64,000 nt of DNA from JBOICV01 sp050740255 (GTDB lineage: Bacteria > Pseudomonadota > Gammaproteobacteria > Nevskiales > JBOICV01): positions 24,448 through 88,447 of the forward strand of contig JBOICV010000164.1 in NCBI GenBank assembly GCA_050740255.1. The letters run 5' to 3'. The notes beneath the pieces were generated by a model. The model was not told the DNA's origin, ran no database searches, and was given only the letters and a program-made list of their open reading frames with translations. Below are positions 25,286 through 33,249 of the stretch, one piece after another. A program made the position numbers and the translations under genes. The first letter of the stretch is position 1. Each line of letters opens with the position of its first letter.

Positions 25286-26080
25286 TCAGAAATCGGCGGT
25301 TACCGAGGTAGCGTAGGGCTGGTCCAGCGGGGGGTTCTCGGCCATCCCACGGCGGACCAGGTCGCTCAAGTCCTCGACCAGCCAGTCGAACCAGCGCGCG
25401 CCTTTCTCGGCGGTGGCCAGGCTGGGCTGGCCGGTGACGCCGTTGCGGCTGCTGCGGTTGACCGGATGGGCGAAGACGCAGCCGCCGCTGCGATCGGGAT
25501 CGTCGGCGGCGGCTAGCCGTTCGGGACGTACTCCGCCGGGCGCGATAGCCAGCATCAGCGAAGTCTCGGCATCGTTGGCATGCCAGTCGGCGGCATCGGC
25601 AAAAAAATGGAATTGGCGCACCCGCTCGCTGATGTTGGCGGTATCGATCACGGCCACCATCAAGTCGTCATGCTCGGCGCGCAACATTTCCAGCGCGCAG
25701 CGCAGGGGCGCGGCATTGGTCACGTGGGCGTTGACGATGAACAGCCGGCGCACGCCGCTGTGATAGGCCCAGTCGCCGATCTGCTTGACCAGTTCGATCA
25801 GGGTGATCGGCTGCACCGCGAGGGTGCCGGGCCAGCGTTGGCTATGACCGATGGAACAGCCGTAAGGCAAAGTGGGCAGCATCGGTACGCCGGTTTTTTC
25901 GGCGACGGCGGCGCATAGGTGTTCGGCGATCACCGTGTCCACGCCGCAGCCCAGATGCGGGCCATGTTGTTCGGTGGCGCCGACCGGCAGCAGGGCAGCG
26001 TGTCCGACCCGCGCCAAAACCGCGGGTATCTCGGACCAGGTCAGATCGGACCAGCGCCGGGAGCTTGGCCTATTCGACAT
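25286..26080 (-). CDS. Creatininase family amidohydrolase
   Basis: 264 aa. The family metal-binding motif is clear near residue 37: ATEQHGPHLGCGVDT (Glu, His and Asp ligands), with VNAHVTNA holding the next His and WHANDAETSLML the late Glu. Creatininase proper has a Glu two residues after that second His (NGHYEN type); here it is Thr, so creatinine may not be the substrate. The group includes amidohydrolases acting on creatinine, formamides and cyclic amides, using Zn or Mn. The start overlaps the ATPase gene by 11 bases. The gene is 28 bases before the GlnT-like gene. Confidence 0.85.
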   Translation of the reverse strand: MSNRPSSRRWSDLTWSEIPAVLARVGHAALLPVGATEQHGPHLGCGVDTVIAEHLCAAVAEKTGVPMLPTLPYGCSIGHSQRWPGTLAVQPITLIELVKQIGDWAYHSGVRRLFIVNAHVTNAAPLRCALEMLRAEHDDLMVAVIDTANISERVRQFHFFADAADWHANDAETSLMLAIAPGGVRPERLAAADDPDRSGGCVFAHPVNRSSRNGVTGQPSLATAEKGARWFDWLVEDLSDLVRRGMAENPPLDQPYATSVTADF

Positions 26081-26984
26081 TGTCGTTGACGTCCGTGAGC
26101 CGGATCAGCTGCGGCTTGACCGTCGCGTCCTCTTCCGCATCGAAGCTGACCGGCGGATGGATCAGTTCTTCCAGGCGTGCCCTGGTGGCGCGGAATTCAG
26201 CAGAGTTGAACTGCGCCGGAGCGCGCGGCCGCGGTACCGGTACCTCGATGAATTCCTGCACCTCGCCCGGCTGCGCCTTGAGCACCAGGATGCGGTCCGC
26301 CAGATAGGCGGCTTCGTCGAGATCGTGGGTGATGAACAGCACCGTGATGTCGATGTTCTTCCAGATGTCGAGCAGGTGCGATTGCATGCGCGCCCGGGTC
26401 TGCGCGTCGAGCGCGCCGAAGGGCTCATCCATGAGCAGGATGCGGGGCTGATTGACCAGGGCGCGGGCGATCGCCACTCGTTGCCGCATGCCGCCCGACA
26501 ATTGATGCGGATAGGCGTCGGCGAACTTCGACAGGCCGACCAGGTCCAGCCACAGCAGGGCGTCGCGCTCGGCCTCGTCGCGGCCGTAGCCGCTCGTCTG
26601 GGGACCGAACATCACGTTCTTCTTGACCGTGAGCCAGGGGAACAGGGAATAGCCCTGGAACACCATGCCGCGGTCGCGGCCCGCGCCAAGCACTGGCTTT
26701 CCGTCCAGCAACACCTCCCCCGAACTATGGCTTTCCAGGCCGGCGAGGATGCGGATCAGGGTGGACTTGCCGCAGCCCGAGGGCCCGATCGCGCAGATGA
26801 ATTCGCGGCGATGGATCTTGAAGCTGACGTTGCGCAAGGCGTCCACTGCTCCCTGGGACGAGACGAAACGCTTGTTGAGATCGCGCACTTCGAGGATGAC
26901 TTCGCGCCGGTGGATTTTTTCGAAGCGCGCCTTGACCGCATCCGACTGCTGCAGGTAGTGGGGCCGGGGCAGTTCCGCTTGCAT
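26070..26984 (-). CDS. ABC transporter ATP-binding protein, nitrate/taurine type
   Basis: 304 aa. It carries Walker A GPSGCGKST, Q-loop GMVFQGYSLFPWLTV, signature LSGGMRQRVAIARAL, Walker B RILLMDEPFGALD and switch His ITHDLDEAAYLADR. The N-terminal 30 residues precede the nucleotide-binding domain and the C-terminal tail (about 245-304) is an extension. Together with the permease and binding protein just upstream it forms an importer of the SsuB/TauB class, which handles small organic nitrogen or sulfur compounds. Three bases separate it from the permease gene. Cargo is presumably the carboxylase substrate or a precursor. Confidence 0.94.
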   Translation of the reverse strand: MQAELPRPHYLQQSDAVKARFEKIHRREVILEVRDLNKRFVSSQGAVDALRNVSFKIHRREFICAIGPSGCGKSTLIRILAGLESHSSGEVLLDGKPVLGAGRDRGMVFQGYSLFPWLTVKKNVMFGPQTSGYGRDEAERDALLWLDLVGLSKFADAYPHQLSGGMRQRVAIARALVNQPRILLMDEPFGALDAQTRARMQSHLLDIWKNIDITVLFITHDLDEAAYLADRILVLKAQPGEVQEFIEVPVPRPRAPAQFNSAEFRATRARLEELIHPPVSFDAEEDATVKPQLIRLTDVNDNVE

Positions 26985-26987
26985 GGC

Positions 26988-27950
26988 TCAGCTCCGCTCC
27001 TGCGGACGGTCCCAGGGGAACAAGCGGCGGCCGAGCCGGTCGAGCGCCGCGTCGGTGCCGAAGCCGATGATGCCGATGATGATGATCGCGGCGTAGACGT
27101 TGTCGAAGTGCTGATAGCGCGCCTGCTGGGTGATAAAAAAGGTGATGCCCGAGCTGGAGCCGATCAGTTCCGCCACGATCAGGTAGGTCCAGGCCCAGCC
27201 CAGCAGGATGCGCTGGTCGCGGTAGAGGTCGGGCAGGATGCCGGGGACCACCACCCGCGTCAGCAGGCGCAGGCGGCGCGCGCCCAGGGTCTTGGCCGCC
27301 TCGAGAATGGTGGTGTCGAGTTTACGCGTGGTGTTGGCGACGATCAGCACCTGCTGGAACAGGGTGCCGATGACGATGATGGCGATCTTGGGACTGTCGT
27401 AAATGCCCAGCACGGCTACCGCCAACGCGCCGAAGGCGGGCGCGGGCAGGTAGCGGAAGAATTCGATGAAAGGCTCGTTGAGCCGGGACAGGGTGACGTA
27501 GGTGCCCGAGAGAATGCCCAGCGGCACGCCGATCAGCGAGGAGAGCAGGAAGCCCCAGGCGATGATCTGAACGCTATGCCACAGACTCTCGTGCAGCCAG
27601 GGCGCGTCCCTCTGTTCCGGCGCGCGAGTGAAGGCGGTGTAGAAGGCGGCCGCCACCCGATGCGGCGCCGGCAGGTAAATCGGGTTGGCCGCGCGGCCCT
27701 TGGGCAGCGCTAGTCCCTGGGCGCGCATCTGGGCGACCTCGTCGGCGAAGACATCCTTGTCTACCAGCATGCCGACCTGGAAATAATCCACGGCGCCGAC
27801 CTCCTCGACCAGCACCTTGGGGTGCCAGACGAAGGGGACGTAGCTGACCACGCACCAGAGCAGGGTCGGCAGCAGAAACGAGCCGAGCGTCAGCAGCGAG
27901 CGCCGGCGTCGTGGGCGCCATTGGGGAATCATGTGGACGCCGCTGCCCAT
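26988..27950 (-). CDS. ABC transporter permease, nitrate/taurine type, with long periplasmic insert
   Basis: 320 aa from the ATG at 27948-27950, with GGAGG five bases upstream. After the Arg-rich N-terminus a first membrane segment (SFLLPTLLWCVVSYV) is followed by a periplasmic stretch of about 85 residues, longer than in SsuC-type permeases. The transmembrane core then begins (SVQIIAWGFLLSSLIGVPLGIL), with the coupling-helix EAA-type motif AAKTLGARRLRLLTRVVVPGILPD. The final pair of helices includes YAAIIIIGIIGFGTDAAL. It functions as the inner-membrane channel of the cassette importer. Confidence 0.92.
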   Translation of the reverse strand: MGSGVHMIPQWRPRRRRSLLTLGSFLLPTLLWCVVSYVPFVWHPKVLVEEVGAVDYFQVGMLVDKDVFADEVAQMRAQGLALPKGRAANPIYLPAPHRVAAAFYTAFTRAPEQRDAPWLHESLWHSVQIIAWGFLLSSLIGVPLGILSGTYVTLSRLNEPFIEFFRYLPAPAFGALAVAVLGIYDSPKIAIIVIGTLFQQVLIVANTTRKLDTTILEAAKTLGARRLRLLTRVVVPGILPDLYRDQRILLGWAWTYLIVAELIGSSSGITFFITQQARYQHFDNVYAAIIIIGIIGFGTDAALDRLGRRLFPWDRPQERS

Positions 27951-28000
27951 GGAGGCCTCCCGCCGACGCCGGGTCGGTGGGAACAAAAAAATAAACTCGG

Positions 28001-28999
28001 TTACTCGGCGTTGGTGAAGGACGGATCGAGATAGCTGTCAACGTTCTGTGGCGCCTTGTAGACGCCGTTAGTGACGTTGAAGCTGTCGGCTACCTTGGTG
28101 GAGCCATAGAGGGACTCGAAGCCGTCGCCCTCGACGTAAATCTTCCTGCCTTCACTCAGACTGAGGAGCTTGGTGCCCTTGAGCAGGGGCAGGTAAGCCT
28201 CGGGCGCAATGCCCACCCGGGCCGCCATGATCTTGACCGCATCCGGCTGGGTCTTGGGGTCCTCGATGTAGCTCACCACCCGATCCCAGACCTTGACCAC
28301 CTTCTGCCAATCGGCGCGCCGGCTCTTGACGCTGGCTGGACTGACGGCGAGCACGTCGTAGATCAGCCCCGGTTCGTCGGCCGAGGTGTAGATGGGATGG
28401 GAGCCCGGCACGGCTTTCATCGCCTCGCCGATGACCGGCTGCCAGGCGCCTACCGCGGCGATGTCGGCCGCGCCCAGTATTTGCGGCATTTCGTTGGTCT
28501 TGGCGTTGACCAGGGTGAGGTCGGATTCCTTGAGACCGGCTTTCTCCAGGCCGTTAAGCAACAGCAGGTGCTCCACCAGGCCGGCTTCCACCGCCACCTT
28601 CTTGCCCTTCAGGTCCTTGAGGGACTTGTACTGGGGCTTGGCGACGATCATGTCGTTGCCGTTGGAATAGTCGGTCAGCATCACCATGATGCTCTTGGCG
28701 CCGCCGGCGCCGGTCACCAGCGCGTCGCCATTGGTCATGGTGACGGCATCAATCTTGCCGGCGGTGAAGGCGTCCATCGAGGCGGAATAATCGAACCACT
28801 CGAAAGTGACGTCTACACCCGCCTCCTTGAACCAAGCCTTGTCTATCGCCACCTGCCAGGCCACCCAGCCCGGCCAGTCGCTATAGCCGATCTTGAGCGG
28901 CGCAGCCGCCTGGGTGGCGACGGATGCCAGCGTGGTGGCGCCCACCAGCAGGCCTGCGAACCAGCGTTTCACCCTTCCCCCGGTCCTGTTCGTTTCCAT
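28001..28999 (-). CDS. ABC transporter periplasmic substrate-binding protein, NMT1/TauA-like
   Basis: 332 aa from the ATG at 28997-28999, preceded by GGAG at eight bases. The signal peptide (KRWFAGLLVGATTLASVATQAAA) is followed by LKIGYSDWPGWVAWQVAIDKAWF, the typical start of NMT1/TauA/SsuA binding proteins, with FDAFTAGKIDAVTMTNGDAL-like and KDLKGKKVAVEAGLVEHLL motifs. The ligand pocket cannot be read from sequence. It is the first gene of the long minus-strand operon and lies behind a sigma-54 type promoter at 29070-29085. Confidence 0.92.
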   Translation of the reverse strand: METNRTGGRVKRWFAGLLVGATTLASVATQAAAPLKIGYSDWPGWVAWQVAIDKAWFKEAGVDVTFEWFDYSASMDAFTAGKIDAVTMTNGDALVTGAGGAKSIMVMLTDYSNGNDMIVAKPQYKSLKDLKGKKVAVEAGLVEHLLLLNGLEKAGLKESDLTLVNAKTNEMPQILGAADIAAVGAWQPVIGEAMKAVPGSHPIYTSADEPGLIYDVLAVSPASVKSRRADWQKVVKVWDRVVSYIEDPKTQPDAVKIMAARVGIAPEAYLPLLKGTKLLSLSEGRKIYVEGDGFESLYGSTKVADSFNVTNGVYKAPQNVDSYLDPSFTNAE

Positions 29000-29069
29000 G
29001 GTTCGACTCCTTGAAGATGCGGTATTACGATTCAACACGAAAGTCATACTTGGCGCGTCCTCTATCTCT

Positions 29070-29085
29070 AGCAAGAACGGGGCCA
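29070..29085 (-). promoter_or_regulatory. Sigma-54 type promoter of the ABC / carboxylase operon
   Basis: Read on the minus strand, TGGCCCCGTTCTTGCT has the -24 GG and -12 GC exactly 10 bases apart, differing from TGGCAC-N5-TTGCT at one position. It lies about 70 bases before the binding-protein ATG. TGCACCA, an NtrC half-site, lies at 29188-29194, about 117 bases upstream, a usual enhancer distance. Predicted, not proven. Confidence 0.55.
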
Positions 29086-29401
29086 GTGCCGGGTCAGCGG
29101 TCAAGCGTCTGTTTGCGCCAGGTTTGTGGTTTTTCGGGGGCACAGGCGGCCCTTGGGCGCCCGTTCAGCCTTGTGCGAGTGCGCCGATGCACCAAAGTAA
29201 GCGCGTAGGGAAGCGCACCGGGTTAGCGGCGCGTAGCCGGTTCCGTGTCATTCACGCACCACTGTCTTGGTCCTGGTGTCCGTGACTTACGCGGGAGATC
29301 GCGCAGACCGGCCCTAACTCAGGTTGACCCACGACCGGTTGCGGAGTAATTTCGCTGGGAGGGGCGCTGACATTCCTATTCTTTTGGGGGACAAGCACGA
29401 C
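29086..29401. other. Divergent control region of the nitrogen cassette, no gene
   Basis: About 316 bases between the sigma-54 promoter and the allophanate hydrolase start. It holds the TGCACCA half-site at 29188-29194 and a GCACCA...TGGTG pair at 29255-29278. On the plus strand, TTGACC at 29324, a 17-base spacer and TAATTT form a weak sigma-70-like promoter. I looked for the guanidine-I riboswitch core and did not find it on either strand. Confidence 0.5.
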
Positions 29402-31222
29402 GTGCAGGAGCGCGCCGATGCGTCCGGCCTCGGCCTCGATTTGACGACCCTCACGGCCCGGTACGGGGCCGGCGCTACGACCCCCTCGGAGGTCGTCCGC
29501 GTCGTCTACCGGCGCATCCCCGAGTACCTCTCGAACCCCCTCTGGATCACCCTCCGGCCCGAGGAGGACGTCCTCGGCGAGGCCCTGGCCCTCGAAGCGC
29601 GCGGGCCCGCGCGAGGGCCGCTCTACGGACTGCCCTTCGCGGTCAAGGACAACCTCGACTGCGCGGGGTTGCCGACGACCGCGGCCTGCCCGGCCCTGAC
29701 CTATATCCCCGCGAAGAGCGCCCATGCGGTGCAACGTCTCCTGGATGCCGGGGCCCTCCTCATCGGCAAGACCAACCTGGACCAGCTCGCGACCGGGCTC
29801 ACGGGTACTCGTTCGCCGCACGGTGTCTGCCGCAACCTGTTCGATGAGCGTTACATCGCCGGGGGCTCGAGCAGCGGCTCGGCGCTCTCGGTGGCCGCGG
29901 GTCTCGTCTCTTTCGCGCTCGGTACCGACACGGCCGGCTCGGGCCGGGTGCCGGCGGCGTTCAACAACATCGTGGGTCTCAAGCCGACGCGCGGGCTGGT
30001 GAGCACCCGCGGGCTGGTGCCGGCCTGCCGCTCGCTCGACTGCGTCTCGGTCTTTGCGCTCTCCTCGACCGACGCGCTGGCGGTCCTGCGCGTGCTTGCC
30101 GGCCACGACCCCGAGGACCCGTATTCGCGGTCGGACGCCTCGGTGATCGGGCTTGCGCCCGTCGCGCCGCCGGCGAGCTTTCGGTTCGGCGTCCCGAACG
30201 CGCTCGAGTTCTTCGGCGACGGCGAGGCGGAGCGGCTCTTTCACGCCGCGCTGCGACGCCTCGAGACGCTCGGCGGCACAGCCATCGAGATCGATTTCGC
30301 CGCGTACCGGGAAGCCGGGCGGCTCCTCTACGGCGGCCCCTGGCTCGCCGAGCGCTTCCTCGCACTCGCGCCCCTCCTGGCGCGCGATCCCGATGTCCTG
30401 CACCCCGTCGTGCGCGCCGTGGTCGAACCCGGGGGACGACACTCGGCTGCCGAGTGTTTCGCCGCGCAGCATCGGCTACAGGCACTCGTCCAGGCCACCC
30501 GCCGAGACTGGGCGGCGATGGACCTCCTCGTCACCCCCACGGCCGGGACGTGTTATACGCGCGCGGCCATTGAGGAGGAGCCCATCCGGCGCAACGCCGA
30601 TCTCGGGTACTACACGAACTTCGTCAACCTCATGGATCTGTGCGCCCTGGCCGTGCCCGCCGGCTTCACCGGCTCGGGTCTGCCGTTCGGGGTGTCGCTG
30701 CTCGCACCCCCCTTCCGTGAAGGCTTCTTGTGCGCGCTGGGCCATGCGCTACACGCCGCGCAAGGGTTGACGGTGGGGGCGACCCGCCATCGTCTGCCTG
30801 TCGGTCCGGCCGCGCTACCAGCGGACGGCACGACGGTGCGGCTCTGCGTCTGCGGTGCGCACATGTCGGGACTGCCCTTGAACGGCGAGCTGCTGCGGCT
30901 GGGTGCGCGGTTTGTCGGACCCGCGCGCACGGCGCCGCGTTACCGTCTTTATTGCCTCGATCGCTTCGCGCCCCCGCGGCCGGGGCTCGTGCGCGAGGCG
31001 CTCGGCGCCGCGATCGAGGTCGAGGTGTGGGCGCTGCCGGTCGCGGGCTTCGGCGCCCTGGTCGCCGGGATTCCCGCCCCACTCGCGATCGGACGGGTCG
31101 AGCTCGAGACCGGGGAGGAGGTCGCGGGCTTCCTGTGCGAGGCCCACGCGACCGAGGGCGCCCGCGACATCACCACGCATGGCGGTTGGCGCGGGTATCT
31201 GGCCACCGGGGGCGGGCCATGA
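29402..31222 (+). CDS. atzF: Allophanate hydrolase
   Basis: 606 aa from a GTG at 29402 (GGGGGA about ten bases upstream), giving the usual AtzF length; earlier TTG starts are possible. The amidase-signature domain has the catalytic triad Lys82 (FAVKDNLD), a cis-Ser in GGSSSGSA (154-161) and nucleophile Ser180 (DTAGSGRVPAAFNN). The C-terminal AtzF domain (about 470-606, VCGAHMSGLPLNGELLRLGA and TTHGGWRGYL) is present. It hydrolyses allophanate to two ammonia and two CO2, completing the carboxylase route. It is transcribed divergently from the rest of the cassette and is clearly more GC- and C-ending-codon-rich than its neighbours, suggesting separate origin. Confidence 0.93.
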   Translation: MQERADASGLGLDLTTLTARYGAGATTPSEVVRVVYRRIPEYLSNPLWITLRPEEDVLGEALALEARGPARGPLYGLPFAVKDNLDCAGLPTTAACPALTYIPAKSAHAVQRLLDAGALLIGKTNLDQLATGLTGTRSPHGVCRNLFDERYIAGGSSSGSALSVAAGLVSFALGTDTAGSGRVPAAFNNIVGLKPTRGLVSTRGLVPACRSLDCVSVFALSSTDALAVLRVLAGHDPEDPYSRSDASVIGLAPVAPPASFRFGVPNALEFFGDGEAERLFHAALRRLETLGGTAIEIDFAAYREAGRLLYGGPWLAERFLALAPLLARDPDVLHPVVRAVVEPGGRHSAAECFAAQHRLQALVQATRRDWAAMDLLVTPTAGTCYTRAAIEEEPIRRNADLGYYTNFVNLMDLCALAVPAGFTGSGLPFGVSLLAPPFREGFLCALGHALHAAQGLTVGATRHRLPVGPAALPADGTTVRLCVCGAHMSGLPLNGELLRLGARFVGPARTAPRYRLYCLDRFAPPRPGLVREALGAAIEVEVWALPVAGFGALVAGIPAPLAIGRVELETGEEVAGFLCEAHATEGARDITTHGGWRGYLATGGGP

Positions 31223-31269
31223 GCGCGGTTACCCCTACACTTTACGCCTCCCTTCCGGATTGAGCCGCG

Positions 31270-32163
31270 ATGGGAACCCGGCTGTTCAAGGCGGCGAAAA
31301 GTCCGCACCTCGTGGCCTTTGATGGCAGGTTCAAGCTCAAGCACGCGCCGACCGAAGCACCCAAGGGCGCGCCGGATAAAACCGCGGCGAAAGCGCGGCT
31401 GGCGGAACTGGTCAAAAAGCTCGACGAGCTGCAGCGCGTACTCTACGCGCATGACAATCATTCGGTATTGCTGGTGTTTCAGGCGATGGATGCCGCCGGC
31501 AAGGACAGCACCATCCGCGCGGTGCTGAGCGGTGTGGATCCCGCCGGCTGCGAGGTCTACTCCTTCAAGCGGCCCAGCGAACAGGAGCTGGGCCACGACT
31601 TTCTGTGGCGCACCGCGCAATGTCTGCCGCAGCGCGGCCGCATCGGCGTGTTCAATCGCAGCTATTACGAAGAGGTGCTGGCGGTGTGCGTGCATCCGGA
31701 ATTTCTGGGCGCACAAAAACTGCCGGCCTTGCCCAAAAATCTGGATCGGTTATGGGAAGAGCGCTACAAATCCATCCGCGACCATGAAAAGCATCTGGCG
31801 CGCAGCGGCACCCTGATTCTCAAGTTCTGGCTGAACGTCTCGGCCGAGGAACAACGCAAGCGTTTTATGACGCGATTGCAGGAACCCGAGAAGAACTGGA
31901 AATTCGAACTGGCCGATGTACGCGAACGTGGCTTCTGGCGGCAATACATGCGGGCCTATGAGGACGCACTGAACGCGACCTCGCGTCCCTGGGCGCCGTG
32001 GTATGCGATTCCGGCCGACAACAAAGCTTACATGCGCATGGCGGTGGCCGAAATCATCGTGCGCAGCCTGAAAAAGCTCGACTTGCATTACCCGCGTCTT
32101 GAGGCAGACGAGCTGGCCAAGTTCGCTCGGCTCAGGCGCCAGCTCGCGCGCAAAGACGCGTAG
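31270..32163 (+). CDS. ppk2: Polyphosphate kinase 2 family protein
   Basis: 297 aa. The PPK2 P-loop FQAMDAAGKDSTIR lies near residues 70-83, with the second conserved block GVFNRSYYEEVL (about 125-136) and the lid-module Arg/Lys-rich RLQEPEKNWKF. The closing WAPWYAIPADNKAYMR motif is family-typical. It transfers phosphate between polyphosphate and nucleotides in the cytoplasm; the one-domain form usually makes ADP or ATP from AMP or ADP, and the exact class is not decided here. It is a single gene with codon use like the chromosomal core, just outside the nitrogen cassette, and is followed by a REP element and a terminator. Confidence 0.92.
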   Translation: MGTRLFKAAKSPHLVAFDGRFKLKHAPTEAPKGAPDKTAAKARLAELVKKLDELQRVLYAHDNHSVLLVFQAMDAAGKDSTIRAVLSGVDPAGCEVYSFKRPSEQELGHDFLWRTAQCLPQRGRIGVFNRSYYEEVLAVCVHPEFLGAQKLPALPKNLDRLWEERYKSIRDHEKHLARSGTLILKFWLNVSAEEQRKRFMTRLQEPEKNWKFELADVRERGFWRQYMRAYEDALNATSRPWAPWYAIPADNKAYMRMAVAEIIVRSLKKLDLHYPRLEADELAKFARLRRQLARKDA

Positions 32164-32207
32164 CCGAATTTGGACAGTGTTTCAGTTTGCCGCCTAACCT
32201 TTGAGCT

Positions 32208-32282
32208 CGTCATTCCCGCGCAATCGGGAATCTTGGCCGCAAAAAGATTCCGGATAGCCGCTATGCGGCTTCCGGAATGACG
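32208..32282. repeat. REP-like / MITE-like palindromic repeat, copy 3
   Basis: A 75-base element with 9-bp terminal inverted repeats CGTCATTCC and GGAATGACG. Inside are hairpins CCCG...CGGG and AGCCGC-tat-GCGGCT. Bases 32246-32282, reverse-complemented, match the 17232-17268 copy with compensated stem changes. The flank CAGTTTGCCGCC at 32183-32194 matches copy 1. Confidence 0.75.
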
Positions 32283-32323
32283 GGTTGATGGCGACTGAAC
32301 GCTGAACTGAGGCACCACCAGAC

Positions 32324-32352
32324 AAAAAAGGCCGGCTTACGCCGGCCTTTTT
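32324..32352. terminator. Bidirectional terminator between ppk2 and TorF copy 3
   Basis: AAAAAAGGCCGGC, loop TTAC, GCCGGCCTTTTT. With A on one side and T on the other it can stop transcription from both convergent genes. Confidence 0.92.
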
Positions 32353-32367
32353 GCAAGCAGTGAATCT

Positions 32368-33144
32368 TTACAAGCTTCGCGCAACCGTGAACACCACGCG
32401 CCCTTCGCACACGTCCTCGCCCACACCCGCGAACAGCAAACAGTCTTTCTCGTTCAGATCGGTGTCGGTGTAGGCCAGCGTGAAATTCAGGCCGGCCGCC
32501 GCCAGTCCGAGCGCGACGCTGTAGTCCGTGTAGCTGTCCTCGAGGGCGACGGGGAGGGGTGGCACGAGCGTTTCCTTATCCAGCGTCTGATGGCCGACGT
32601 GGAAGCCCAGCGAGAAATTATTCTGTAACGGTATGCCCAGGTTCGCTTCGTAGTAAAAACCGTCATCGAAGGCAAGCCCGAAGAAATCCGGCGAATAGTG
32701 GATTTTGCCGTTGATATTGAAAGTGCCGAAGTCGTAGAACAGCGCCGGGGTCAGCTCGAGATAGTCGTATTCCAGCTGGCTGTCGGTGCCCGGGTAGAGG
32801 AAGTACGTCAGATTGATGTCCCAGCCGGCTTTTTCGTTCGGGAACTTGCCACCCCAGCCGACATAGATATCGAACTCGACTTGCCCGTCGTCAACCTCAA
32901 GGGGATCGGGTAGCAGTTCGTTTTCGTTGAAGTCCACATTGGAACCCCATACTCCGGCGTAAAACCCGTTGTCCTCCTTGAAGTCTATGCTGCCCTGAAA
33001 CGCCGGGTCTTGTGAACTTTGCGAGATGCCGCGGAAGACGTAATCGCTGGTTAAATAAACGGTGCCGCTAAAGCCGGTCGCGAGCGCTGCGCTACTCAAT
33101 CCCGCCAAGGCGGCCGCCACACCTGCTGTGAAAATCTTACGCAT
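32368..33144 (-). CDS. TorF family putative porin, copy 3
   Basis: 258 aa with GGGAGAG upstream and a signal peptide ending ALA. TorF pattern: GFSGTVYLTSDYVFRGISQSSQDPAFQGSIDF, GFYAGVWGSNVDFNE, a variable acidic loop, VEFDIYVGWGG, LTYFLYPG, GFHVGHQTLD, SYTDYSVALGL and LAYTDTDL. It ends VVFTVARSL, without the terminal aromatic residue of copies 1 and 2. It lies about 14 kb from them on the other side of the carboxylase cassette. Predicted outer-membrane barrel; substrate unknown. Two late cysteines (DCLL, VCEG) may pair. Confidence 0.85.
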   Translation of the reverse strand: MRKIFTAGVAAALAGLSSAALATGFSGTVYLTSDYVFRGISQSSQDPAFQGSIDFKEDNGFYAGVWGSNVDFNENELLPDPLEVDDGQVEFDIYVGWGGKFPNEKAGWDINLTYFLYPGTDSQLEYDYLELTPALFYDFGTFNINGKIHYSPDFFGLAFDDGFYYEANLGIPLQNNFSLGFHVGHQTLDKETLVPPLPVALEDSYTDYSVALGLAAAGLNFTLAYTDTDLNEKDCLLFAGVGEDVCEGRVVFTVARSL

Positions 33145-33249
33145 GGTTCTCTCCCTTTAATGTGCTTGGGCGAGGTCGGCCCGCGCGGGCCTGGCTCGCA
33201 GTGGTTGTATATAGCATCATCTATGCCAGCGTGGCAGCCCTTGACGAAA

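Noticed and set aside
29000..29401. Guanidine-I (ykkC) riboswitch ahead of the carboxylase or allophanate hydrolase genes
   Set aside because: The only resemblance is a short TGACACGG on the minus strand at 29242-29249. The other conserved core segments are missing, and this point lies upstream of the predicted transcription start.
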